In this document: in pieces, positions 24,996 through 38,167 of the stretch | Numbering within the stretch: the stretch's first letter is position 1 | How the letters are laid out: each line of letters begins with the position of its first letter | Assembly (NCBI GenBank): GCA_029449235.1 | Contig: JANATG010000005.1 | Span: 1,674,001-1,738,000 of the forward strand | Direction of reading: 5' to 3' | DNA length: 64,000 nucleotides | Origin: Linnemannia schmuckeri | Lineage: Eukaryota; Mortierellomycota; Mortierellomycetes; Mortierellales; Mortierellaceae | Notes under the pieces: generated by a model | Told to the model about the DNA's origin: nothing | What the model saw: the letters and a program-made list of their open reading frames with translations, nothing else | Databases searched by the model: none | Position numbers and translations under genes: made by a program

Positions 24996-25845
24996 GCTTG
25001 CAAAAAGGCAAAAAAAAGGGTGTGAGCTGTGTGTCGAGTGTCGAAGGGTTGTTGTTATTTATCGTTGGTAAGAACAAAAAAAGGAGACGAAAGAAGAAAG
25101 AAAAGGAGAAGGGAGAGGAAAGGAGCAACACAGGGAATAAAATGAAAGACGCAAGAAAGCACAGGGCTTGCTGAAACGCGTCAACCTTCTCAAAGGCGCA
25201 ATTCGTGGAAGTGGAAGTGGAGGAAACAGAAAAGAGCGGAGATGAAAAACAACCATCTAGAACATGCATACTCACTTCATTCAACACTTCTCACACATTT
25301 ACCCTTGTACCTTTTGCGTTTTCTCTAGTCATGGTTGTTAACCAATGAGTTTGTTGTGCAGGAGCGGAACGTATCAATCGCAGTAGGAGCAAACGCGTCT
25401 CTGAAAGGTAAGCAACAGCAAAAGATAATAACTTTTCAAAGTCATTGGACCCGGCTCTTCCTCCTAGCGTGCACCTGCTGCAAAAGTGACCATGATGCAA
25501 TCATTCCAACTGACCTGACGAAGCTCACAAAAAAACAAATGCTGTCCTCATTATGGCCCGGACCATCCGCATCATTTGTGAACGGAAGATCGTTTACGAG
25601 AAAATAGTCTTTAATAAGGGACATACAAAAGAAGGGAGTTAAAAGCGGATGTAGACGGCCGCGCTAGCCGGACCCAAGTGACAGGAAGAGAGATGGACGA
25701 ATAGGGCTGAAAGTGACAAAAAAGAGGTGTCAGGCTTGACTTTTTCTTGTTTGGGACGGACAGGGTGAACGAGAATCGAGTGAAAAAAGATGTCGTTGTA
25801 AGAGTCCTTATTCCTTTTTGCTGCCGCTCTTCCTTACGCCTCCAT
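24996..25845. other. Intergenic spacer, 850 bp
   Basis: Upstream of the carrier and downstream of the 152-aa gene. GA-rich around 25070-25140. No supported gene is seen in either strand. Confidence 0.5.
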
Positions 25846-26304
25846 TTAGTAGTAAGACTGCTCATGGGGCTCGTTGTACTTGGCAAGTTCATCACCATAG
25901 TTGGCGCTCTTCTTGAGGCCGAGCATGCCCAACCATCCTGTCGACTGGGGCTGATTCTGGTGGTTGTCCTTCTCGTGGTGATCAAAGTCCTCGTCTGTCA
26001 GCTTTGTGCACTTGCGGAGGGTGTTGGGACAGAAGGTCGAACGGGTACCGGTCTTTCTACCGGGGGACTTGGAGAGGCTGGTGGGCGAGATGATAGCCTG
26101 GCCGTTGCTGCTAGGATCACTGAGGTTGTTGTTGGTGGCGGATGAAGAGGAAGATCCAGGGATGGCAATGGGCTGAATATAAGTTGTTGTGGTGGTGATA
26201 GTGGTTGTGGTTGTGGTTTTAGAGGTGTCGTTGCTGTTGGGTGCCGGGACAGTGTCAATGTTAAGGGCTGGGTTGACCTGGTGGGCGGTAGTAGTATCTG
26301 CCAT
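25846..26304 (-). CDS. Small uncharacterised protein, 152 aa
   Basis: A single uninterrupted frame from ATG 26304 (MADTTTAHQVNPALNIDTV) to TAG 25846. The first ~70 residues are Thr/Ser/Asn-rich low complexity. The rest is more specific: SPTSLSKSPGRKTGTRSTFC, PNTLRKCTKLTDEDFDHH and a C-terminal block GWLGMLGLKKSANYGDELAK followed by YNEPHEQSYY. No membrane segment or signal peptide is seen. The structured-looking C-terminus and the proper ATG facing a divergent promoter favour a real gene. No family is recognised and no function is proposed. Confidence 0.6.
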   Translation of the reverse strand: MADTTTAHQVNPALNIDTVPAPNSNDTSKTTTTTTITTTTTYIQPIAIPGSSSSSATNNNLSDPSSNGQAIISPTSLSKSPGRKTGTRSTFCPNTLRKCTKLTDEDFDHHEKDNHQNQPQSTGWLGMLGLKKSANYGDELAKYNEPHEQSYY

Positions 26305-26711
26305 GGTTGGGTGATCTGTTCGCTTGCTTGGATTGTGTAGGCCGAGTGGTCAGGGAGGGCGGATAGAAATGTGTTGTTGTTGAAAGAGAAGAAGAAGGAG
26401 AAAAGAGTGAAAAGGAGAATAAACCGACAAATCCCTCGGAAGTGTTGGACGGGGTGTCTCAGTCTCTGTTGCTGCATGATCTTTTCGCTGCACCAACGAA
26501 ACGAAACGGATGTCACTTTTGCCGTAGAACAACAAAAATGATGCTGGTTGGTGCTGAAAATAGTCAGATGGCCCTTAATCTTTTACCGCCTCATCGCAAA
26601 GAACAAATTAGCCCATGCCAAGCCCACTCTCACCTTTTCTTCGTTCCTCCTTCCGTCGATCAAGATCTACGCCTCGCTTTTCATACACACACGGTTATCA
26701 AAGGCGCCGAC
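26305..26711. promoter_or_regulatory. Divergent promoter region between small unknown gene and REC114-like gene
   Basis: The 407-bp gap between ATG 26304 (minus) and ATG 26712 (plus) must serve both genes. No clear TATA box is visible. The plus-strand frame is open upstream of 26712 to 26442, so a longer N-terminus for the plus-strand gene is possible. Confidence 0.4.
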
Positions 26712-29323
26712 ATGTCGCGACACAACTCCCGGAGAAGCCTGGCCATACCAGTTCCAACAATACCAGGACGGGAGCAGCAACAACATCAGCGACACGCCAC
26801 CATAAACAGTAGATTAACAAACAGCCTCTTCACAGGAACACAAACCACCACAAGCCAAGAGATCACCAGCACCTTTGTCCTCGAGAGATACTCTCGACAC
26901 AACCACACCACTACCATTTCCAGCCCTGTCAGCAGCAGCAGCAGCACACACCCAAGATCGGACAACATCCGCTTCAGCAACCCCGCGAATCAGATCAGCA
27001 ACAAAAACAAAAATGTCGCACAGACAAAAATGTCTACTGTTGGTGGCGCTTCGACCTCGCCCCGGTTACTTCCCTCTCCTTCCCCTTCACCTTTGCGCAC
27101 AGCAACGACCGCAAACAACCGCAATAACAACTACAGCACCATGAGCATGGCGTCCGACCCTCGACCTTGGTCCGTCTCTACTACCTCCACCGCCACTACC
27201 GCTATTGTCAGCGTCGGCGGCCGATCTTTGCCCGAGACAAAGGAACCATCCAACTGGATTCACCTTTCGACTCCGAATCACCGCCTCACCCTGACTCTGA
27301 AACTCTCCTTTCGGCCACAGACTCAAGGTTACAATTTTTTTGTTATTGTTTTTCTTTTTGAGTGTTGTAGTGGAGAGTGGGTGAACAAAAGGTTAACCAA
27401 CATGTAATGGGGACGGGACATGGCGATGGTGATGGTTCCAGGGTATTATCATTTAGACTTCATCATTGATGAGAGCGAGAGAGCGGGAGAGATGCACCAA
27501 TGGTGAAACTACAAAATCCACCTCTGAAGGAATGTGGAGCAAAAACATTCGTTTACCTGCACCCAGACTTTGACCACAACCAGAAAAAAAAAAAAAAAGG
27601 TCAGCAGGAAACCCCTGTGTATATCGAAGAAAGAAAGAAAAAAAACTCAATCATGGATCTATGACGCATCGGAAAGATCAAACAAATGAGAGAATGTCAC
27701 TCTTATATCTCAGACGGCTAATCTTTACCCTTTAATTCCTCGTTTACTCCGTTTACATAGCTGACTTGGACAATTGTCGACCGCTTCTGCGCATCCAAAC
27801 CAGCAAGGAAATTTTAGTAAGGAAAAAAAAAATGTAGACTCTATGAGAATATAGAGACTCAAAAGCCGCATGCTATGGGTTCAAACTTAAGGCAACCTGA
27901 CAATCCACTCACGCGTTATTTCGTATCCCCCTTATCTTTTCTTCCGTCAACTGTCGATACATAGGAGTGCCTCGGTCTAGATCGTACAAGTGTCAGGTCT
28001 TCAAAGTTGAGAGGTGTCGTCAAGGGGTCCATGATTGGATTCCGGTATATGTCCTCGTCCTCCTCGTCATCTACTTTGGCGTCAGCACCTGGATCCCATA
28101 TGTCGGAAGTAAAAAACGTGGCTTTGTCTTTTAAAGATCGTGTTTGCCACCATTTCCTATTCACATGCACAGTTAGTTGCGTTTCTCTCCCACCATTCGT
28201 ACTCAAACTTGCCATACACCTCCTTATCTTCTTGGTTTCCTTTTGAAAATACAGTCGCACAAGTTCCAGGTCAAGTTCAAGAGCCTGGCCGACTGTGACC
28301 AATGCGCCTCATTTCTTTCGAATTGGATCGAATGCCAAACCATTGGCTCCCAAGGATCTTCCAGCACCTGTCTTGCCACCACTAGCATTACCGCTGCGGG
28401 CTCTACCAACGCAAGTTCTCAGGATACAGATGTCACCATGGCTCCCCCACCGCCTTACCCTCAGCTGGATCATGCTTCCAACAACAGCAACAATCTTAGA
28501 AGACTCGATGGCGCTCAACCTTGGCCACAACACTCCGGTGCCGGCGCCATTGACATTTTTTCACCTGCGCTTTACTCCTCCTCTCCTACGACCATTCCTG
28601 TCAGCAATGAAGAGTTAGCTGAGATCTTGAGGTCGGCTGCGAGCAACAATACCTTTTTTCCTCTCACTATGGCAACGGCGACCGATACCAATATGTCGCC
28701 ACCTCCACCTCCGCCTCCACAGCAGCAGCAGCACAATCGCCAGGAAAGGTTGGAATTTATCACGCCGCAGTTCGCGTCTTCATCAATGCCAGTTACCTCT
28801 AACTTCTCCTCCATGACCACTCCTGGACCATCGCGCATGACATCAGTGGCGCTTTCCGGTCCCGGTCGTAGCCGTCGATCTTTGCAGGTGCCCTATGATA
28901 TCTTCTCGACAGTGGAGAAAAAGCGCTTATTTATCTTGTTAGGGGGAATGTTTTCTCATTTACAACAATATTCAATGCGTGACAAAAAAAAATAGTCGCC
29001 CGTAAGTGCCAGTCTGCAACAGCGAGACTGCGAAACCCATGAGGGCAGCTTCAACAACGAGAGCAGCATCAGTGCCATCGATGACTTGAGCGCCTTGTTG
29101 AATCTGTCAAACGCCGAGCTGCAGGAGGCTATCGACAGCATCCTCCACGATCCCAGCTTTCCGGAAGTGGTAAGATATCACTCTCTTGACACGTTGGTTT
29201 TGAAAGAAAAAAAACCTTTGAACACATTATGCGAAAGAACTAGCATGGACGTTGCTGTGCCTTCAAACTGCATAGCTCCTCAAGATGGACAGTCTGCTCC
29301 GTGGTCCGTACAGTAAACGCTAA
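26712..29323 (+). CDS. REC114-like meiotic recombination protein (exons 1-2 tentative)
   Basis: The supported exons are 28255-28911, 28996-29169 and 29285-29323, all phase 0. The first begins SHKFQVKFKSLADCDQCASF, matching the last strand and helix of the REC114 PH-like domain. The last two give IDDLSALLNLSNAELQEAID and ILHDPSFPEV, then MDSLLRGPYSKR and stop, resembling the short C-terminal helical motif that in REC114 binds MEI4. Between them is a long disordered Ser/Pro/Gln-rich linker, as in the family. Upstream, 26712-27327 (MSRHNSRRS... to KLSFRPQTQ, containing NWIHLSTPNHRLTLTLKLS) and 27981-28141 (RSSKLRGVVKGSMIGFRYM, KNVALSFKDR) can be joined in phase for a 548-aa total. They need a 653-bp intron with a weak GTTACA donor and a second weak donor, GTTTGC. 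REC114 with MEI4 and MER2 activates Spo11 double-strand breaks in meiosis. The identity rests on motif order only. Confidence 0.55.
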
Positions 29324-29523
29324 GCGACTCTTTCAAGTTGAACAACTTTGCTATCCTACGCTTCAAAATCTTTTGCTGTCTCAAACTGATGACACGTATC
29401 AATAGACTTTTTTTGACCTGCCTCGAAATCATGGCAGATTCACAACTTCATTGTTCAGATGTGTTTTGCTTCAGCGACATCGTTTTAATGAATAAGATAA
29501 AAAATGTTAAGGAAAACAAAACC

Positions 29524-32500
29524 TCATCCAAAGAACGAAAATTCTTCCGACGTCGTAGAGATGGGCGCATTACCCATCGAAAGCGCAGGGTTGGAGGTCA
29601 TAGTGTTAGGTGGCATGGGTAGCAAAGGGGTATGCACAGCTAACGAAGGAGGTGGGGTAACCATCAATCCCAAGTCCGGCCGTTCCTTTGCAAATTCGAG
29701 TGCCAGATGCCAATAGATAGCCTCATAACAAAACACGTACTGACGCAGTGTCTGAACCATCGAGATACGCTGTTCACGGAACGTGCTCACGCTCGCATAG
29801 ACAATATCCGCCATGGGGTCATCTACCGCAAGACCAGGACCAGTACCAGCGGCAGCTCCTCCGCTACTACCGCCTGCAAGTCCTGAAGATCCCGGTAAAG
29901 AAGACCTGGAACTGGTCATGGCGTTCATAACCCGATCGTTTCCAGAACGCGAAAATTCGAGCGAAGGCCGGGTCGACAGCGACAACCGATTTCCTGCAGC
30001 GACTGCGGATCCAGACCGTTGCAAGACAACCTCGGGGTGTTCATGGAGCTCCGTCAAAATTGAATCAATCACGCAGAAGGCGCCTGTCCTTCCACAGCCC
30101 GCAGAACAGTGCACAATCATAGGACCTGCCGATGCTGGCACATTGTGTTCGTTCGCCAACTGGATCACCCGCAGAACCTCCAGTGGCGTCTCGGGCACTC
30201 CAAAGTCTGGCCAGCCCGTGTACTGGATCTGAGTGATACTCCGTGCGGGCTCGTCGGGTCGGCGAATGTGCTGGAGTTTCATCTGTCGGACAAGGATCGT
30301 GCCGATGGTGGGGTCGGGCAAGAGCTCACTGACAAAAGAGACGCGCATCGAGCCGACCTCCATAAGAGGGTGTTGCGAGCTTGGCCAGTATTGGTGGCAC
30401 TTGATTCTGCCCATCTCCTGCTCCCGTGTCAACATCACCACCACGCGCGAATTCTGCTCCCATACCGTTTTCCAAAAATCCTGAAACGTCGATGGCAATG
30501 GTCCTTGTGTGGCAATGTAACTCTTCCGGCTCAGGGGAGGCGTCAAAAACGAGGCGTTGATGTAGTCATCGTGTCCAGGGTCAATCTCGGTCAACTTGAC
30601 ACGGGAGTGATCGTATGGCCAGATGTTATTATATCGATTCTTGAGTCCTTGTTCGATTCCTGCTCCAATGCTAAAGTTGGTTGTCCTGCCTGACCGCATG
30701 TTTTGAGGCAACATCAGCAATGCCAGTCGCCTGTTCTCGTTGATCTCCACTTTCTATTTGTATACATTAATTGGTATCAGTAAGTAAGTAATGTCATTGA
30801 CACACAAACATAAAGGACACTGCTCAAATCAGTCCAAAAATATTCAATGTTATTTTTACCTGAAAGTACTCAGCAAGCCTGGCTTTGCCAGAGTCCTCGG
30901 TGATCGCCGAGAGGAGCCACTTTGGCAAGTGCTCCCTCATAGTGTCGAAGGAGAATCCCATTGGGAGCCGCACTGGAATCTCCTCGGTGATGTTGGTGCT
31001 CAGTCCCATGGCCTGGCGGACGCTCTCAAACAATGGGTTGATGTTTGGATTTTCAATCATGGGGGTCTGACAACCAAGTGGCCCTGCAGCAGGCTGCGTC
31101 ATCATTGATGGAAGAGAGCCCAAATGAAGGCGCTGTCGTGGAGGAGAGACAATGGACATGGGATTGGACGAGGGTGGCGCAGAGAAAGGACCGCTTCCGC
31201 TCAATGACATCCTTGGTGGTACAGGTCCTGCATCAGTAGTAGATCCAGTCGAGACTGGCTTAATCTCTGTTCGGCAAAGGTTGTTGTGGTGTACCATGAA
31301 CTCATTGAACCCGCCTATCGCCCGAAGAGAAGGGTGAAAAAGTCAATGCAATGCATCATTGTAGCCAAAAATAATCGCGAGCCATCTTTTTTTTCTTTTT
31401 TTCTTCTATTGCTCATAGGCTAATGAAGTGTCCGATGGTGTCAGTGAAGAGCGGCGGCGTCATTGAACAGCTGTTCTCTTCCAAAAGAAAAAAAAAAGAA
31501 ACGGTACCATTAAGATAGGCCAGAGTAGCATTGCAGCCCTCTTTGCGGAATTTTTGAACCATCAGGATAGTAGGCGATCCGACCACTGGCACTGCTCCGG
31601 AAGCATCAAAGAGAACAATGTTGGCAAACTGCTTCCATTTCGAAAAGGTTTCAATGTCCTGCTCAGTCGTCAATTGCTCAGTAACCATCTGGAGCGAGGT
31701 CTTGGGCCGCTTGAGAAGCATGTTGGGGACACAGACACTGACGGCGGTCTGGATGGACGAGGCGGCATGAGAGACGGATGATCGCATATCGAGGAGCATG
31801 ACGGCGTTCTTATCGCCGCCATTCGTCATCAGGACCTTCTTCAACAACTGCGAAACGGTCTCACCCGTCATCTCCTTCAGATTGAGCTCCGCGGGAGCTG
31901 CAGGCGCCACGGGGGAATGATGTGATTGCGACAAGGAGGACATTGTGGGGCGGGAGGGAGAAGATGTGGAGCTGGGAGGAGACATGAGCGAGGAAAGAGG
32001 CATGGAGATGGACATGTTTGGTCTGTTGTGCGGGGGTATACTGATAGACGATCCACCCGAAGACATGGAGGACGATCTCGACGAGGGATATGGCTCCCAT
32101 GATCCGTTTAAAGCTCCACCCATTGAGGGGGGGCGGGAATGTGACGTAGACGGCATTGAGAGCTGGAAGCCCGCCTGGCCGTCCTGAGCGAGGGCCGTTG
32201 AGGATTGATCGGTTGGTGAAGGGAAATAGGACGGCGACGAGGCCGAGAAGCTCGAGATATCAACGGCTGCTGGGGTTTGGGCGGGGACATTGAAGCTATT
32301 GGCAAAGAGATTGGCCTGGGACCGATGAACGGCAGAGAGGGGGCTGGCGAGGTGGGTGGGCATAGGAGCAGGGGTCGAGGCAGCGGTTGAAAAGTAGTCG
32401 GATCGAGCTGACTCTGTCCAGACGGCCTGAGGGGTGAAGAAAGGGGTCTCGAGAGGCAGCTGCTGTTCAAGGTGCCTGGCGGGGTCCTGAGTTGCGGCAA

Positions 32501-32762
32501 AAAAGCCCGATCCAGCAAAGGACAACGAGGGGCGAGCAGTTGCGGTGGCGGTTGCGATGTTGGATGAGGTTGAGAGGGAGGCACCAGCGGCAGCGGCCGA
32601 CTGGGTGGGAGGGGTTGCTGGATCTAGGAGGACGAGAGTAGGAGGATCATTGGGGTTTGAGGCTAGGGCAGCAATGCGAGGATCTGTAGCAGACTGGTTT
32701 TTGAAGTGCTGTTGTTGCTGGTCCATGGATGTGTGAGAGAAGGCCGGCGAGGACGCGTTCAT
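29524..32762 (-). CDS. Tyrosine-specific MAP-kinase-phosphatase type protein: rhodanese + PTP domains, 979 aa
   Basis: Exons 32762-31508, 31314-30860 and 30753-29524 join in phase. The N-terminal ~290 residues are Ser/Pro-rich. A rhodanese (CDC25-like) domain follows at about 295-430 (AVMLLDMRSSVSHAASSIQT, FANIVLFDASG, GCNATLAYLNGGFNEF across the intron). A C-terminal classical PTP domain follows: KNRYNNIWPYDHSRVKL, DDYINASFL, YIATQGPLPSTFQDFW, the WPD loop (TGWPDFGVP, ~residue 751) and the catalytic loop VHCSAGCGRTG with Cys near 786. This architecture is that of fungal Ptp2/Ptp3 and Pyp1/Pyp2, which dephosphorylate stress and pheromone MAP kinases. The rhodanese loop has D-A-S where an active enzyme has Cys, so it is probably a docking module. 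The C-terminal part carries a long Ser/Gly-rich insertion. It converges on the REC114-like gene, 200 bp apart. Confidence 0.92.
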
Positions 32763-33020
32763 TAAGTGATCAGGTTAAAGTAAGGGTAAGAGTGAGGGTA
32801 GGGATAAAGATAAAATGCGATTGGCGACGTGAATTGGAGGATGTGATGTGAATGGGGAGAGAAAGAGAGTAAAGAAAGTAAGATTTGTGTGAAGAAGGAC
32901 AAGGGACGGGATTAGAAAAACAAAAAAAAAAAAAAGGATGCTAGCGACAAGGTAAAACAGACTGCAAGACGACAAAAAATAGAAAAATAAGGAGGAGAGA
33001 GGAGAAGGGGGTAAGAGAAG

Positions 33021-33213
<193 letters not shown>

Positions 33214-34843
33214 AGTAACGACAAGAGAAGCAAGAAGCAAGTTGATTCAATGGCATGAAGTCATGACCAACGACTGACAAAGAAAAAAATAACGGATGAG
33301 AGCAAAAAAGAAAAAAAAAGAGACTAAGAAAGAGTTTGAGGTGGAGGTGGAGGTGGAAGCGTGTGTGAGCAAAAAGAAAAAAAAAGTACGAAGGAAAAAA
33401 TAGAAAGAAGGATAGGAGACAAGGATCTCGAGATGATGATGAATTTTTGTCCCCTCTTACAGAGAAACAAAACAGAGCAATGCAGATAGAATTGGATAAA
33501 GAACGAGTAGAGTTTCTCGGTGAGAGGTGGACGAATTGATCGTGTGTGTTTGCTTGCGTATGCTTAGCAATGGGGTTGTGATTGTTGGTGGTTAAACAAG
33601 AACAAGGAAAGGGAAAAAAAGCCTGGGATGCATAAGAAAAGAAAAGAAAAGAAAAGAAAAGAAGGAAAAAAAAAGTTGCGAAGTTGAACTGACAGTTCCT
33701 GTTCAGACCAGCAACCCGAGGAAAACAAATAACAACTTCTTCACAACGTGTGAATAGGGGCCGCCCAATGGCCAATCCTTCAAATAAAAAAAAAAATCTA
33801 CAGCGTTAGTTTGTCATTTACAGGAGTCTTTATGTTTGTGTATTTGAACAAAAGGGCATCAAACATTGAACATGGCTCCCGTTCTGGACCCCTCCCAAGA
33901 GTCTTTTTTTTTTTCTTCCTTTTGTTCTTTTCCTGTGCCTTTCCCTTCTCCCCTTCTCCTTGTTCGATTTGTGTTTGTGTTTGTCTGACATTCTGACATT
34001 CGAATAAAATAAAAATGAGGTCATCAGCCAACCTACAAGCCTCTGGGTGGGTGCCCCCCGCTTGGTCCCCGTCCTCGTCCTCGTCCTACTCGTCCCATCC
34101 ATCCGCTTATGTGTCCAAAAGTACTCTTCAATGTACTCGCTATTTATTTTTCAAAGAAGCAGGGTTGGTTCCCTTCAACAAACCAGCTCTCGCTTTTATT
34201 TCTTGGACACTCGTTTTTTTTTTTCAATTCTTCACCCACATCCTCCCTCCGCCCCCCTCCCCTTCAACGATGCCTTGACATCCTTTGGACGCGCGGCCCT
34301 TCTTCGCTCAACACAGAATCCAGACACCCTTCCTCCTCTTCCCTCTTTGCATTGATTCTTCCTTCCTCTCCTTCCTTCTTGCGTTTTTCTTCTCCTCCCA
34401 TTGTTCCCCCTTCTTTTTTTAACTACCCTTCATTTCTCTCTCAAAAAGAGGACCCCACCCTTCATGACATCATGGTGCGTGTTTTTTTTTGTTTTTTTTG
34501 TGTTCCCCTTCCAAACAGGAAAACGATACTGCAAACAAGTAAAACAAAAAAACTTAGGCACATCGAAACAAAAACAGCCATTGCGCCAGCCCAGTAATGA
34601 CGGTACCTTGCTCTCTCCTCCCATGCACCTTCCTTTTGCGTTCTGATCCAGCATATTTTGTCTCCACCGCCATCACCATCATTATCATCGGCATCATATC
34701 GGTCTATCCGTCATTCTTCACGAAAGGAAAATATCAACAAATGTGCTTTGCCCTTGGCAAACAATCAAAACCGCAAACGACCTGTCCCTGAAGCCATGGG
34801 ACCAAAATATCAGTAGTCAGTAACATTAGAGCAAAAAGGAGAA

Positions 34844-34844
<1 letters not shown>

Positions 34845-34876
<32 letters not shown>
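34845..34876. repeat. Homopolymer, A32
   Basis: A run of 32 A in the PTP/Ypt7 spacer; a second run of 26 A lies at 35032-35057, about 160 bp away. Confidence 0.9.
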
Positions 34877-34878
<2 letters not shown>

Positions 34879-35613
34879 CTCAACAGTCGACGATCGTCAT
34901 TGCTCAGCTTCATTGTCGTCACTTCACTTCACTTCCCTTCACTCGCCCGCCTCCTTTTTCTTTTCTTTTTAATTGTCTTCTCTTGTCGAACCTTGTCCGA
35001 TTCAATTGATCCACTTTCCAAGCCTTCGAATAAAAAAAAAAAAAAAAAAAAAAAAAAGACTGGCTTGAAAACAGCCAAATAGGTTTCAATCTACTCCATA
35101 CACAAACACACACAAAATTGCAATCAATCTTGGAATCTTGGCCTGCAGCCCTCCCATTCTATCTACCGTAGTCCTCTCCTCAACCGTCAATGACTTACAG
35201 TACATTGGTGCATGAGTGAGCCTTGGTCTAGACATTGTAATTTCAAACGGGCTAATAGAAAAAGAAAATAGAAAAAAAAAGTCGAAACGCCTTCCCTATC
35301 CCATTTGAGAGAACCGTACAATACGCCCACAGAATATGATGTCAAACGCAAGAAATGTCGCCACCTCTGCCAGAGTTGCTCCTGTGAAAGATCGATGTGT
35401 GCTAGTGGGTGCATCCAAATGATAATTTGTTCTTTCATTTTTTTTTAGTATTGTTCCTGTTGTAAAGTAATGTAAAGTAAAAAAAGAGGTTGTAGAGTAA
35501 AAAGTAGTGGCATCCTTCGCATTGAACAAAAAAAAATGACTCTTCACGATACTGCTGCCGCCGCTCCACAGGTAAAAAATTGTTCTCGTTTCGTCTGCTC
35601 GCCTTCCAACTGT

Positions 35614-37804
<2,191 letters not shown>

Positions 37805-38167
37805 TGTATGTATTGAGGGGTGAAAATACTATAGTTGTGTATGAAAGGGAAGGGAGAAAGAGTAAGTAAACGGGTGACAAGGCTGCTTGACTGTTCTGTC
37901 TTGTGGATAGAGAGGCAAGAGGCAAGGATCACCTACTAAGGGGATGGAGGGGATGATGGATGGTGGCCACACTTCCTAAAAGTCGACCTTAAGAGAAAAG
38001 TACCTGCCAAAAGACAAAAAAAAATGAACACGTCACAGAAATCGCAATCGCTTTTCTTTGGAGGAATTGCGCCCAAATGATCATGGACTTGCGGCAAACA
38101 GACACATGGGGCATAGAGCCTCGTCGTTTTTATTTGGTGGTTGCACTGCAAACAGAATACTCGATGC
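37805..38167. other. Spacer upstream of Ypt7
   Basis: 363 bp with no gene seen. It includes the Ypt7 promoter and the 3' UTR of the 445-aa gene. Confidence 0.5.
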
